DNA of 34,880 nucleotides from NCBI GenBank assembly GCA_020723665.1, contig DYIL01000038.1, forward strand, positions 1 to 34,880, written 5' to 3'. Source of the stretch: Methyloversatilis universalis. GTDB taxonomy: Bacteria; Pseudomonadota; Gammaproteobacteria; Methylococcales; Methylococcaceae. Positions 1-8,083 of this stretch are shown piece after piece; within the stretch, counting starts at the first letter, position 1, and every line of letters starts with the position of its first letter. Made by a program: the position numbers and the translations under genes. Below the pieces are notes generated by a model. It saw nothing but the letters and a program-made list of their open reading frames with translations, was not told where the DNA came from and made no database searches.

Positions 1-641
1 GTGGTCTCGTCGACGAGTTTCTTGAAGAAAAGGTTCTTGCTTCCGGGAATATGGCCAGAGCGAATGCCGGGACGAGGTTCGGGCTCCGTTCCGGCAAACC
101 GTCCGGGCGACCGGGCATCGATGACCTGGTTCGCGGCATCCCCGACGATCGCCTTCATGTCTTCGAGACTCCGTACCAGACTCGGCCTGAAGGAAGCCTT
201 GAAAGAGCGGGGTTCGGCGGTTACGAGGCGCGCATCGAGCGGCAGCCCCTTCGATCTCCAGTACGCCAGTCCGCCATCCAGCACCGACACCCGGTTATGG
301 CCGAACACTCGGAATGTCCACCATACGCGGGCCGATGCCATGAAGCTGTTGTTGTCGTAAACGACGACATGGGTCTGATTATCGACACCCAGCTGACCGA
401 CGCAGGCGGCAAAGAAGTCGGGGGAGGGCAGCATGTGCGGTAGAGGGTTGCTTCGATCGGCAACGGCGTCGATGTCGAAGAATCGGGCTCCCGGAATATG
501 TGCGGCGGTATACTCTTGTTGTGCGTCGCGCCCCTGGTTGGGCAGGAAGAAAGTCGCGTCCAAGACGACGACGTCCGCGGAATGAAGGCGTTTGGCGAGC
601 CATTCCGCATCGATCAGGGGCGAGCGCAGATCTTGTTCCAT
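1..641 (-). CDS. sseA: 3-mercaptopyruvate / thiosulfate sulfurtransferase (rhodanese family), C-terminus cut by window edge
   Basis: About 213 codons are visible, read leftwards from ATG at 641-639. The protein begins MEQDLRSPLIDAEWLAKRL and has the tandem-rhodanese layout of SseA: a first, non-catalytic rhodanese domain (DATFFLP, AAHIPGARFFDID, HVVVYDNNSFMASARVWW, VSVLDGGLAYW) and the start of the second (VIDARSPGRFAGTEPEPRPG, SGHIPGSKN). The active-site cysteine loop of the second domain lies beyond base 1, so catalytic competence cannot be judged. Such enzymes transfer sulfane sulfur from 3-mercaptopyruvate or thiosulfate to thiol acceptors in the cytoplasm. The start lies 11 bases after the dapE stop, and the AAGGA Shine-Dalgarno overlaps that stop, so the gene is probably the last of the DUF2726-yffB-dapE-sseA operon. 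Choosing between mercaptopyruvate and thiosulfate as donor needs the missing active-site loop. Confidence 0.9.
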   Translation of the reverse strand, partial: MEQDLRSPLIDAEWLAKRLHSADVVVLDATFFLPNQGRDAQQEYTAAHIPGARFFDIDAVADRSNPLPHMLPSPDFFAACVGQLGVDNQTHVVVYDNNSFMASARVWWTFRVFGHNRVSVLDGGLAYWRSKGLPLDARLVTAEPRSFKASFRPSLVRSLEDMKAIVGDAANQVIDARSPGRFAGTEPEPRPGIRSGHIPGSKNLFFKKLVDET

Positions 642-652
642 GACGGAGTCCT

Positions 653-1786
653 TTATGAAGAAGCGAGCAGGTTGACGAGGATCTGCTCGTAAACCGTGGA
701 GAGCTTGTCGATATCCTCGATTGATACGTGTTCGTTGACTTTGTGGATACTGCCGTTGACGGGTCCCAGCTCGACCACTTGCGCCCCGGTCGGAGCAACG
801 AAGCGTCCGTCCGAGGTGCCGCCTCCCGTGTCCATTCTGGCGCGTCGCTTCAGAACGGTTTCGAGCGCTCCCTGAACGGCGTCGATCAGTTCCGGTTCGG
901 TCGTCAGGAAGGGCGCGCCCGACAGCCGCCAGTTCAGTTCATACCGCAAGCCGTGTTTGTCCAAGATGGCGTGAACACGCTGCTTTATCCGATCTTCAGT
1001 CAGCACCGTCGAGAAGCGGAAGTTGAACAGAACTTCGAGTCGCCCGGGAATCACGTTTTCGGCGCCGGTGCCGGCCTGAATATTGGAGATTTGGAAACTG
1101 GTGGGCGGAAAGTATTCGTTGCCTCGGTCCCAGATCTCGTGGGTCAATTCCGAAAGCACGGGCGCGAAACGGTGAATCGGATTTTCCGCTTTGTCCGGAT
1201 AGGCGACATGGCCTTGCACGCCGAATACGCGTAGGACTCCGCACAGCGACCCGCGCCGTCCGATGCGGATTACGTCCCCGAGCGCAAAAAAGCTGGAAGG
1301 TTCACCGATGACACACCAGTCGATTTTTTCGCCACGCTTTTGTAAGGTCTCGACGACTTTGACCACGCCGTTGGTCGCCGCGCCTTCCTCGTCACTGGTA
1401 AGCAGCAAGGCGATCGAACCTTTGTGATCGGGGTGGCGGCTTACGAATCGCTTTAGCGCCGTGGTCATCGCGGCGATGCCGCTCTTCATGTCCGCCGCGC
1501 CTCTTCCGTATAGCCAACCATCGCGGATAGTGGGTTCGAACGGAGGCGAGTGCCAGTCGTCCAAAGGACCGGCGGGCACGACGTCGGTATGGCCTAGAAA
1601 CACGAGCAAAGGCCCCGATTCGCCCCGTCTCGACCAGATGTTTCTCGTATCGCCGAAATTCAACCATTCGGTCTTGAAACCGAAGGGCTCGAGTTTGGCT
1701 GCGATCAAATCCATGCAGCCCGCATCGTCCGGCGTAACCGAAGGACGCCGAATCAGTTCGATCGTCAAATCCAAAGTCTCGCTCAT
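653..1786 (-). CDS. dapE: Succinyl-diaminopimelate desuccinylase
   Basis: 377 aa, the usual length of DapE. It hydrolyses N-succinyl-LL-2,6-diaminopimelate to LL-diaminopimelate and succinate in the lysine/peptidoglycan branch, using two zinc ions. The M20-family metal ligands are all present: H66 and D68 in GHTDVVPAG, D99 in GRGAADMKSG, the E133-E134 pair in TSDEEGAATNG, E162 in CVIGEPSS, and H348 in NGSIHKVNEH. The substrate-binding GTSDGRF segment is also present. The start codon at 1786 overlaps the stop of the upstream arsC-like gene in an ATGA arrangement, indicating translational coupling. The yffB-dapE order matches the Escherichia coli chromosome, which supports orthology. Nothing is missing or unusual. 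Confidence 0.97.
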   Translation of the reverse strand: MSETLDLTIELIRRPSVTPDDAGCMDLIAAKLEPFGFKTEWLNFGDTRNIWSRRGESGPLLVFLGHTDVVPAGPLDDWHSPPFEPTIRDGWLYGRGAADMKSGIAAMTTALKRFVSRHPDHKGSIALLLTSDEEGAATNGVVKVVETLQKRGEKIDWCVIGEPSSFFALGDVIRIGRRGSLCGVLRVFGVQGHVAYPDKAENPIHRFAPVLSELTHEIWDRGNEYFPPTSFQISNIQAGTGAENVIPGRLEVLFNFRFSTVLTEDRIKQRVHAILDKHGLRYELNWRLSGAPFLTTEPELIDAVQGALETVLKRRARMDTGGGTSDGRFVAPTGAQVVELGPVNGSIHKVNEHVSIEDIDKLSTVYEQILVNLLASS

Positions 1787-2136
1787 AGCGCCTTCTCGTA
1801 CAGTGCCGGCGAAAACCCGCTGAAAATGTTGTCGCCCACCATCAATACCGGCCGCTTGATCAGCGTGGGGAACCGAAGCATCAACTGCAGTGCCTTATCT
1901 CGGGTCAGATGCGCCCGGTCCTCCTCGGAAAGTTCGCGCCAGGTCGTGCTTCGGCGGTTGAGAAGATATTCCCAGCCGACAGCGCGTTCGATGTCCTCGA
2001 GGGTCGAGCGTTCCAGGCCGTCCTCGCGAAAATCGTGGAACCGGTAGCTCACGCCGCGCGCATCGAGCCAGGCGCGCGCCTTCTTGCACGTGTCGCAGTT
2101 TCCGATGCCGTAGAGGTCAATTTCGGGGCGGCTCAC
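1783..2136 (-). CDS. yffB: ArsC/Spx-family thioredoxin-fold reductase (YffB-like)
   Basis: 117 aa starting with GTG at 2136-2134. The reading frame stays open further upstream, but that stretch overlaps the DUF2726 gene and does not match the family. The N-terminus LYGIGNCDTCKKARAWLDA carries the family's thioredoxin-like active site with CDTC; the E. coli homologue has only the first Cys. Further matches are FHDFREDGL, NRRSTTWREL and PTLIKRPVLM. The family resembles arsenate reductase but YffB-type members have no established substrate and have been proposed to be glutathione-dependent reductases. The GTG overlaps the TGA of the upstream DUF2726 gene (GTGA) and its own TGA overlaps the dapE ATG, so three genes are chained by coupling. 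There is no ars operon context, so arsenate resistance is not implied. Confidence 0.93.
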   Translation of the reverse strand: MSRPEIDLYGIGNCDTCKKARAWLDARGVSYRFHDFREDGLERSTLEDIERAVGWEYLLNRRSTTWRELSEEDRAHLTRDKALQLMLRFPTLIKRPVLMVGDNIFSGFSPALYEKAL

Positions 2137-2702
2137 AACTCGAGGTCCTCGATGGTGGAAATTCGCGGCTCCTTGCGTCCGTCGGGTTCGGCCAGATACA
2201 AGGGATCCTTGCGGACAGACGATGCAATGGTTTGTTTGATTTCGTTCGCATCGTAGAACGGCCCGGCTTCGATGCGTACCAAGGGTAATCCCGCAGCATC
2301 GCAAATGGCTCTCAAAGGATCTGCGGGTGCTCTCGACCGCCTTGTGGATACGGAGTGTTCGTAAAGTTCCAACGCGCACACGATAGACAAATCGGTTTTG
2401 GAGCACAGGATGAAATCGAAGCATCGGTCGGCGATTTGCTCGAAGGTTTTCCGTGCGCCGCGGTTTGCTTCGTCCTCGCGCGGGGATATGAGCTCGACGA
2501 CGGGAATCTTGCCGAAAATTTCATAATCGTCGCCAACGGCCTGCTTGAGCGCGAAATAAAAAAACCTCTCCTCCGCCGAGAACAAAAAGTCCTCCCTGCG
2601 AAAGCCGGACCTCTTCGCCTTTTCGGGTGATTTCGACGACCCTCTTATGAGCAACAGCAAGGCAGCAAGAGCGGCGATCCCGACAAGAATCAACCAATTC
2701 AT
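2133..2702 (-). CDS. Membrane-anchored DUF2726 protein
   Basis: 189 aa. The start is set by ATG at 2702-2700 preceded at good spacing by GGAGAA; the frame is open further upstream to 2897, but that extension has no family features. One hydrophobic N-terminal helix (NWLILVGIAALAALLLLI) is followed by a basic stretch and then a DUF2726-like domain. That domain starts at FLFSAEERFFYFALKQAVGDD and continues through IFGKIPVVELI, a CALELYEHS stretch and a conserved end. DUF2726 is a predicted nuclease-like (restriction-endonuclease-fold) domain of unproven role; that assignment is recalled family knowledge. It is the first gene of the operon leading to dapE and sseA. Its biological function cannot be inferred from the neighbours. 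Confidence 0.85.
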   Translation of the reverse strand: MNWLILVGIAALAALLLLIRGSSKSPEKAKRSGFRREDFLFSAEERFFYFALKQAVGDDYEIFGKIPVVELISPREDEANRGARKTFEQIADRCFDFILCSKTDLSIVCALELYEHSVSTRRSRAPADPLRAICDAAGLPLVRIEAGPFYDANEIKQTIASSVRKDPLYLAEPDGRKEPRISTIEDLEL

Positions 2703-3222
2703 GTATTTTCTCCAAAACACCACGTTGCCCGAATAGCGAATCTCGTCGGAAAAGCGCCGGGCGCCAAGCCGTCGAGAAAAACGATAAATGCGGGGAAAGG
2801 ACAACTCGGCTCGAGCACTATTAATCAGGTCCGTAAATACCCTCCTGGTATTTACGGGCCACCGCCCAGTCCGGTACACGCTTAGGTCTCGGCTCACGCG
2901 GCTTGTCGCCGCGCCGGGGCATCCCTGCCCCGGATTACCCCTACCTATGTATAGGCCGGGTTAATAACCGGCGAGCTGGTTCAGACGACGATTGCTTGGT
3001 GTGCCGCGCATTATACCGAAAGCGGCTACGTGGCGTGACAGGCCCTCGAAACTGCCGTAATCCGGCCGGACGCCTCATCGCCGACCGGCAGCGAAAGCCG
3101 GGGATCGGTTCCGCGTGTCCGGTCCCGGGTCGGGACAGCCGAGACTTCGACAAGGCGGAACGGATAAGCGCTAAACGCGGGGATTCGAGCCCGAGCCGAT
3201 CTTGTGCGGGAGGAAGATGACA
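2703..3222. other. Gene-free interval between pilU and the DUF2726 operon
   Basis: 520 bases with no convincing coding sequence on either strand; the short open frames here lack ribosome sites and recognisable motifs. The interval contains three clustered hairpins (2831-2933, listed separately) and should hold the promoter of the minus-strand DUF2726-yffB-dapE-sseA operon close to 2702. No good sigma-70 match stood out. The DNA next to the pilU stop (3000-3222) shows no structure I can name. Confidence 0.6.
2831..2933. repeat. Cluster of three hairpins (REP-like or terminator-like)
   Basis: Three inverted repeats lie back to back. CCGTAAATACC at 2831-2841 pairs with GGTATTTACGG at 2847-2857 (11 bp perfect, 5-base loop, extendable by a wobble pair and two more). 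CGCGGC at 2897-2902 pairs with GCCGCG at 2908-2913. CCGGGGCA at 2914-2921 pairs with TGCCCCGG at 2926-2933 with a 4-base loop. No T-tract follows any of them, so classical intrinsic termination is doubtful. A REP-type extragenic element or an mRNA-stabilising structure is equally possible. Confidence 0.6.
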
Positions 3223-4344
3223 TCAATCGTCGTCCACGATGAACATATTGTCGTGGCGGCCCGCGTATTTCTCGATGCTGCCTTCCTCGCCGAGCTTGAT
3301 CATGAGTCGGACTTCGTTTTTCGAATCTGCGGCGTGCAAGGCGTCCTCGTAGGTGATCTTCCCGGCTTTATAGAGATCGTACAGCGCTTGATCGAAGGTT
3401 TGCATACCCTGTTCGCGCGAGTGTTTCATAAGCTCCTTCAGCTTATGGATCTCGCCTTTACGAATGAGATCGGAGGCGAGCGGGGTGTTCAGGAGAATCT
3501 CCACCGCCGGATAGCGGCCGTTGCCGTCGGCTCGGCGAATGAGCTGTTGTGCTATGATCGCCCGAAGATTCAGGGACAGATCCATGAACAGTTGCGGATG
3601 CATGTCCTCGGGAAAAAAGTGAAGGATGCGATCCAACGCCTGGTTGGCATTGTTGGCGTGCAAGGTGCTGAGGCAAAGATGGCCGGTCTCGGCGAAGGTG
3701 ATCGCATGCTGCATCGTTTCACGGGTCCGGATTTCCCCGATCAGAATGACGTCCGGCGCCTGCCGCAAGGTGTTTTTGAGCGCCACTTCGTAGGACTCCG
3801 TATCGATGCCGACTTCACGCTGGGTAACGATGCAGCCCGCATGCGGATGCACGTATTCCAGTGGGTCTTCGATGGAGATGATATGGCCGCTCGAATGCTC
3901 GTTTCGGTATTTGATCATGGCGGCCAGAGACGTGGATTTTCCCGTGCCGGTCGCACCGACGAACAGGATCAGGCCGCGTTTGGTCATTGACAGTTCATTC
4001 AGGATAGGCGGCAGGTTGAGATCGTCCACCGTCGGAATGTTCGTCTCGATCCGCCGCAGCACCATTCCGGCGCTGTCTCTCTGGATAAAGGCACTGACGC
4101 GGAAGCGGCCCAACCCCGGCGCCGAAATCGCGAAATTGCACTCCTTGGTGTTCTCGAACTCGTCGCGCTGTCGCTGATTCATGACCCCAAGGACGATTTG
4201 CCTCGCCTGCTCTTTGGTCAGTTTGATGTTGGAAATCGGTTGAATGACGCCGTCGATCTTCAGGCAGGGTTCTTTGTTGGTGGTGATGAAAAGGTCGGAC
4301 GCTTTTTTTTGCGTCATCAGCATAAGCAAAGATTCAAAGTCCAT
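3223..4344 (-). CDS. pilU: Type IV pilus retraction ATPase PilU
   Basis: 373 aa. It is a secretion-ATPase (GspE/PilT superfamily) hexamer that works with PilT in pilus retraction at the inner-membrane base. Seen in the sequence: Walker A GATGTGKST at 130-138, Asp box ISIEDPLEYVH at 156-166, Walker B VILIGEIR at 199-206, and His box AETGHLCLSTLHAN around 218-231. An acidic C-terminal tail (MFIVDDD) and a length greater than its neighbour's favour PilU over a second PilT. It begins 17 bases after the pilT stop with a GGAGA ribosome site, so the two are co-transcribed. pilT-pilU pairs are standard in gammaproteobacteria with twitching motility. All catalytic boxes are intact. Confidence 0.95.
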   Translation of the reverse strand: MDFESLLMLMTQKKASDLFITTNKEPCLKIDGVIQPISNIKLTKEQARQIVLGVMNQRQRDEFENTKECNFAISAPGLGRFRVSAFIQRDSAGMVLRRIETNIPTVDDLNLPPILNELSMTKRGLILFVGATGTGKSTSLAAMIKYRNEHSSGHIISIEDPLEYVHPHAGCIVTQREVGIDTESYEVALKNTLRQAPDVILIGEIRTRETMQHAITFAETGHLCLSTLHANNANQALDRILHFFPEDMHPQLFMDLSLNLRAIIAQQLIRRADGNGRYPAVEILLNTPLASDLIRKGEIHKLKELMKHSREQGMQTFDQALYDLYKAGKITYEDALHAADSKNEVRLMIKLGEEGSIEKYAGRHDNMFIVDDD

Positions 4345-4361
4345 GAGCCTGTTCTCCAGCC

Positions 4362-5396
4362 TCAGAATGCCGCTTTGTTGACCGCTTTGGCCCGCGCGGT
4401 AGCGCGCGCCACGACGCCTTTTTCGACCAGTTCCAGTAAGTGCTGGTCGAGCGTTTGCATACCGTCCTTGCGTCCGGTCTGTATGGCCGAATACATCTGT
4501 GCGACCTTGTCTTCGCGGATGAGATTTCGAATCGCCGGCGTGCCCACCATGATCTCCCAGGCCGCCGTGCGTCCGCCGCCGTTCTTTTTGAGCAGAGTCT
4601 GAGAGATCACGGCTTGCAAGGACTCGGATAGCATCGATCGAATGATGCCTTTCTCCGCGGCCGGGAAAACATCGATGATGCGGTCTATGGTTTTGGCTGC
4701 CGAGTTGGTATGCAGGGTTCCGAACACCAGGTGACCGGTTTCGGCCGCGGTCAGCGCGAGCCGAATGGTTTCCAGATCGCGCATCTCCCCGACTAGAATC
4801 ACGTCGGGGTCTTCACGCAAGGCCGAGCGCAAGGCCTCGTTAAACCCCAAAGTATCCCGGTGAACTTCGCGTTGGTTGATCAACGATTTCTTGCTGGAGT
4901 GTACGAACTCAATGGGGTCTTCGATCGTCAAGATATGGGAGTATTGGTTCGAATTGATATGGTCGATCATCGCGGCGAGAGTCGTCGATTTGCCCGATCC
5001 GGTGGGCCCGGTGACGACGATCAGGCCACGAGGGTGCATGGTGACCTCCTGGAAGAATTTGGGGCAACCCAATTCCTCCAGTGTTAACACCTTGGACGGA
5101 ATGGTTCGAAATACCGCCGCTGCGCCCCGGTCCTGATTGAATGCGTTGACGCGGAAGCGCGCGACCCCCGGGAGCTCGAACGAAAAGTCGGTCTCCAGGA
5201 ACTCCTCGTAATCACGTCGCTGCTTGTCGTTCATGATGTCATAGATCAGCGCGTGCACTTCCTTGTGGTCGAGTGCCGGTACATTGATTCGGCGTATGTC
5301 GCCATCGACACGGATCATCGGCGGAAGTCCGGCGGACAAATGCAAATCGGATGCCTTATTCTTGACGGAAAAAGCGAGCAGTTCGGCGATATCCAT
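4362..5396 (-). CDS. pilT: Type IV pilus retraction ATPase PilT
   Basis: 344 aa when started at ATG 5396-5394 (MDIAELLAFSVKNKASDLHL), the typical PilT N-terminus and length. The frame is open upstream to 5483, but those residues do not belong to the family and would run into the divergent promoter region. Walker A GPTGSGKST lies at 130-138, Asp box LTIEDPIEFVH follows, then Walker B VILVGEMR, His box AETGHLVFGTLHTN, and the C-terminal AIRNLIRE motif (288-295) characteristic of PilT. It powers pilus depolymerisation for twitching, surface sensing and DNA uptake. It is transcribed divergently from yggS, an arrangement shared with many gammaproteobacteria. Confidence 0.97.
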   Translation of the reverse strand: MDIAELLAFSVKNKASDLHLSAGLPPMIRVDGDIRRINVPALDHKEVHALIYDIMNDKQRRDYEEFLETDFSFELPGVARFRVNAFNQDRGAAAVFRTIPSKVLTLEELGCPKFFQEVTMHPRGLIVVTGPTGSGKSTTLAAMIDHINSNQYSHILTIEDPIEFVHSSKKSLINQREVHRDTLGFNEALRSALREDPDVILVGEMRDLETIRLALTAAETGHLVFGTLHTNSAAKTIDRIIDVFPAAEKGIIRSMLSESLQAVISQTLLKKNGGGRTAAWEIMVGTPAIRNLIREDKVAQMYSAIQTGRKDGMQTLDQHLLELVEKGVVARATARAKAVNKAAF

Positions 5397-5484
5397 GGAT
5401 GCTTCTTTGTGTTGACTCTTGTCTAAGCTCTGGTCGATAGATACCCTTGCGTTTCCCTCAAGTATAGACAAACGTATCAGCACG

Positions 5485-6207
5485 ATGAGGAGTCAGATAC
5501 ACCAGAGACTGGACGCGGTGCACAATCGGATTCGGCTCGCGGAGACGGCGGCCGGCCGACGCCGCGACTCGGTCCGACTGATTGCCGTCAGCAAAACTCA
5601 GCCGGCGGAAGCGATTGCGGCGGCTTATTATTATGGCCAGCGGGAGTTCGGGGAGAACTATGTTCAGGAGGCTCTGGCCAAGCAGGAAAAGCTGGCCCAT
5701 TTCGATATCGGCTGGCATTTCATAGGACCCATTCAATCCAACAAGACCAAGCTGATCGCGGCGCATTTTTCCTGGGTGCATAGCGTTGACCGGATCAAGA
5801 TTGCACAGCGCCTGAGCGATCAGCGTCCCAAAGGCTTGCCGCCGCTCAATGTCTGCATTCAGGTCAACATCAGCGGCGAAGCGACGAAATCCGGAGCTGC
5901 CCTCGAAGAGCTCGACGAGTTGGTCAGAGCGATTGCCACACTGCCGAGGCTTCGGGTTCGCGGGCTGATGGCCATTCCCGCGCCGACGGACGAGATGGAC
6001 CTCCAGCGTGCATCGTTTCGGAGTCTGCGACAGGCCGCGGAACGCTTCGGCGATTTGGGGCTCGATACCTTGTCCATGGGAATGTCCGACGATCTCGAGG
6101 CGGCCATAACGGAAGGCTCGACCATGGTCCGCATCGGTACGGCGCTGTTCGGACCGAGACCGCGCCGAGAGGCGGCGTTCGACGCCGGAGGCGCTTCGGA
6201 GCGCTGA
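5485..6207 (+). CDS. yggS: Pyridoxal-phosphate homeostasis protein (YggS/PLPBP family)
   Basis: 240 aa from ATG 5485. A longer frame opens at 5419, but it overlaps the pilT-yggS promoter region and adds residues not seen in the family. YggS is a single-domain alanine-racemase-like TIM barrel that binds PLP without known enzymatic activity and keeps B6 and amino-acid pools balanced. The PLP lysine is K37 in RLIAVSKTQPAEAI. Other family motifs are FGENYVQEALAK, WHFIGPIQSNK, VCIQVNISGEATKSG, RGLMAIPAP and LSMGMSDDLEAAI followed by VRIGTALFG. It heads a run of same-strand genes with proC, yggT and yggU, the common gammaproteobacterial order. No strong Shine-Dalgarno precedes the ATG. Confidence 0.95.
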   Translation: MRSQIHQRLDAVHNRIRLAETAAGRRRDSVRLIAVSKTQPAEAIAAAYYYGQREFGENYVQEALAKQEKLAHFDIGWHFIGPIQSNKTKLIAAHFSWVHSVDRIKIAQRLSDQRPKGLPPLNVCIQVNISGEATKSGAALEELDELVRAIATLPRLRVRGLMAIPAPTDEMDLQRASFRSLRQAAERFGDLGLDTLSMGMSDDLEAAITEGSTMVRIGTALFGPRPRREAAFDAGGASER

Positions 6208-6299
6208 AAGCTTGTTGTAGCCCGCGGAGTGGTGGCCGGGACGTTTTCCAAGGGCGGCTCTCATTTAAAATGCGCCCGTTCGTTCGGAGATGATTTCAG

Positions 6300-7124
6300 A
6301 TGAAAACACAGACTTTGGGGTTTATCGGAGCCGGAAATATGGCGAGCAGCCTGATCGGCGGTCTGATTTCGGATGGCTATCCGGAGGAAAATATTGTCGT
6401 ATCGGATGTCGACGCCGCGAAATTGAAGGATTTGGCCAGGCGTTTCGGCGTCCAGACCTTCGAAAATAACCGATCGGTCGTGGATCGGTCCCAGACGGTA
6501 TTGCTGGCGGTTAAGCCGCAGACCCTCAAGGCGGTCTGTCGGGAAATCGCCGCTGCCGTACAGGAAAGCCGCCCCTTGATTATCAGTATCGCCGCCGGCG
6601 TTCGCGAGGCCTCTCTGGACCGCTGGCTGGGCGGCGACGCGAGCATCGTCCGCTGCATGCCGAACACTCCCGCGCTGGTAAAAACGGGGGCTACCGCGTT
6701 GCATGCGAACCATCGCGTTAGCGCTGAACAGAAGAGCATGGCGGAAGCGATACTCCGCGCCGTCGGCGTCGCGGTATGGGTGGAACAGGAGGAGCTTCTG
6801 GATGCGGTGACGGCGCTTTCCGGCAGCGGGCCGGCTTATTTTTTTCTGTTCATGGAGGCTATGGAGGACGCGGCGACCGAGTTGGGCCTGGACAAAGCCA
6901 CGGCGCGGCTTCTTACTCAACAAACGGCGCTCGGCGCGGCGCGCATCGCTATAGAGTCCGACCAGGGTCCGGCCGAATTGAGGAGGCGGGTCACATCGCC
7001 CGGCGGCACAACGGAGAAAGCCATAGAGATCTTCGAGGGCGGCGGCCTTCGCAGACTGGTTCTCGATGCCATGAAGGCGGCAGATGCGCGGGCCGCAGAA
7101 TTATCCAAGCAACTGGGAGAGTGA
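6300..7124 (+). CDS. proC: Pyrroline-5-carboxylate reductase
   Basis: 274 aa, normal length. It performs the last step of proline synthesis, NAD(P)H-dependent reduction of 1-pyrroline-5-carboxylate. The Rossmann nucleotide-binding motif is LGFIGAGNMASSLIGGL at the N-terminus. The family signatures are VRCMPNTPALVKTGATAL, the substrate-binding ALSGSGPAYFFLFMEAM stretch, and VTSPGGTTEKAIEIFE near the C-terminus. A GGAG lies about ten bases before the ATG. The 92-base gap from yggS could hold a secondary promoter but I could not define one. The stop is two bases before the yggT ATG, so proC and yggT are tightly linked. Confidence 0.97.
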   Translation: MKTQTLGFIGAGNMASSLIGGLISDGYPEENIVVSDVDAAKLKDLARRFGVQTFENNRSVVDRSQTVLLAVKPQTLKAVCREIAAAVQESRPLIISIAAGVREASLDRWLGGDASIVRCMPNTPALVKTGATALHANHRVSAEQKSMAEAILRAVGVAVWVEQEELLDAVTALSGSGPAYFFLFMEAMEDAATELGLDKATARLLTQQTALGAARIAIESDQGPAELRRRVTSPGGTTEKAIEIFEGGGLRRLVLDAMKAADARAAELSKQLGE

Positions 7125-7126
7125 CG

Positions 7127-7702
7127 ATGTCTCCGGATTTTTTGGTGAATCCCGCTATTTTTTTGATCGACACGCTGGTCAGCCTTTATATCTTTGCGTT
7201 ATTGCTACGGTTTTTGTTTCAGTGGGTGGATGCGGACTACTACAATCCGATATCGCAGTTCCTGATCAAGATCACGCACCCGCCGCTTCGTATGTTGCGC
7301 CGCTTCGTTCCGTCCATCGGTCGCATCGATACCGCGTCGCTCGTTTTGATGCTGGGGCTTAAGATGCTGGGCGGATATCTGATATTTCTGCTTCAGGACA
7401 CCAGTCTGACCTTTCCCGCATTGACGGTATGGTCCTTCGTGCAGTTGTTGGATCTGCTGTTCAATGTCTACTTTTTCGCCATCATCATTCGCGCCGTGCT
7501 GAGTTGGGTCAATCCCGGCAGCTATAATCCCGCAGTTTCCTTGCTTTACAGTCTAACCGAGCCGCTGCTTCGGAGGAGTCGCCGTTTTTTGCCCCCGATC
7601 GGCGGTATCGACCTGTCGCCGTTGATACCTTTGATCGGTATACAGCTCGCCAAGATGCTCGTGTTGCCGCCTTTGCAGCAGCTCACGACCCTGCTGAACT
7701 GA
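7127..7702 (+). CDS. yggT: YggT family membrane protein
   Basis: 191 aa starting at ATG 7127, immediately after the proC stop. It contains two tandem YggT repeats, each a pair of hydrophobic helices around an amphipathic segment. The first repeat has IDTLVSLYIFALLLRFLFQW and YYNPISQFLIKITHPPLRMLRRFVPSIG. The second has FFAIIIRAVLSWVNPGSYNPAVS, LTEPLLRRSRRFLPPIGGID and a final helix. The NP-(10)-PxxRxxRRFxPxIGxID pattern recurs in both halves. It is an inner-membrane protein; roles in osmotic tolerance, cell division or chloroplast/cyanobacterial nucleoid partition have been reported for relatives. The precise function here is unknown. Confidence 0.93.
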   Translation: MSPDFLVNPAIFLIDTLVSLYIFALLLRFLFQWVDADYYNPISQFLIKITHPPLRMLRRFVPSIGRIDTASLVLMLGLKMLGGYLIFLLQDTSLTFPALTVWSFVQLLDLLFNVYFFAIIIRAVLSWVNPGSYNPAVSLLYSLTEPLLRRSRRFLPPIGGIDLSPLIPLIGIQLAKMLVLPPLQQLTTLLN

Positions 7703-7703
7703 G

Positions 7704-8003
7704 TTGGGCGAGTGGTATGCCTGGGACGGTCAGATATTGACGCTGAACGTCCACATTCAGCCTCGTGCGGGCAAGGACGAAGTTGCCGGCCTGCACGGCG
7801 ATAGGCTCAAGATCCGCATCAAGGCGCCGCCCGTCGACGGCAAAGCGAACCGCTATCTGATCGAATTTCTCGCGGGCGTTTTCGGCGTCGCCAAGAAGGA
7901 CGTGGCTTTGCTCTCGGGCGAGACCGGCAGGGATAAGCGCCTCCAAATCCGCTCGCCTAAACGCTGGCCGGCCTGGTGGACCGATCTCTCGAAAATGGAC
8001 TGA
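7704..8003 (+). CDS. yggU: DUF167 family protein (YggU-like)
   Basis: 99 aa. The only in-frame start consistent with the family N-terminus (WYAWDGQILTLNVHIQPRAG) is TTG at 7704, one base after the yggT stop, so translation is probably coupled. Family motifs are IQPRAGKDEVAGLHGDRLKI, APPVDGKANRYLIEFLAGVF and the SGETGRDKRLQI strand near the end. DUF167 proteins are small alpha/beta proteins of unknown function regularly found after yggT. It ends the yggS-proC-yggT-yggU run; the next gene starts 80 bases on with its own ribosome site. Confidence 0.92.
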   Translation: MGEWYAWDGQILTLNVHIQPRAGKDEVAGLHGDRLKIRIKAPPVDGKANRYLIEFLAGVFGVAKKDVALLSGETGRDKRLQIRSPKRWPAWWTDLSKMD

Positions 8004-8083
8004 ATTTCGAATTGGTCTAAACTTCCTCCCAACTGCTCCAGAATTGCACTTTATTCCATAGACGATCGGATCGAGAGCCGCAG

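Noticed and set aside
2703..2897. N-terminal extension of the DUF2726 protein
   Set aside because: ATG 2702 has an excellent GGAGAA site and is followed directly by the membrane anchor; the extension overlaps hairpins.
2897..2933. rRNA, tRNA or riboswitch in the hairpin cluster
   Set aside because: The stems do not form a cloverleaf or any riboswitch architecture I know.
4276..5400. pilT-pilU as a type II secretion or competence ATPase pair
   Set aside because: The AIRNLIRE motif, the length and the yggS neighbour indicate retraction ATPases; no gsp or com genes nearby.
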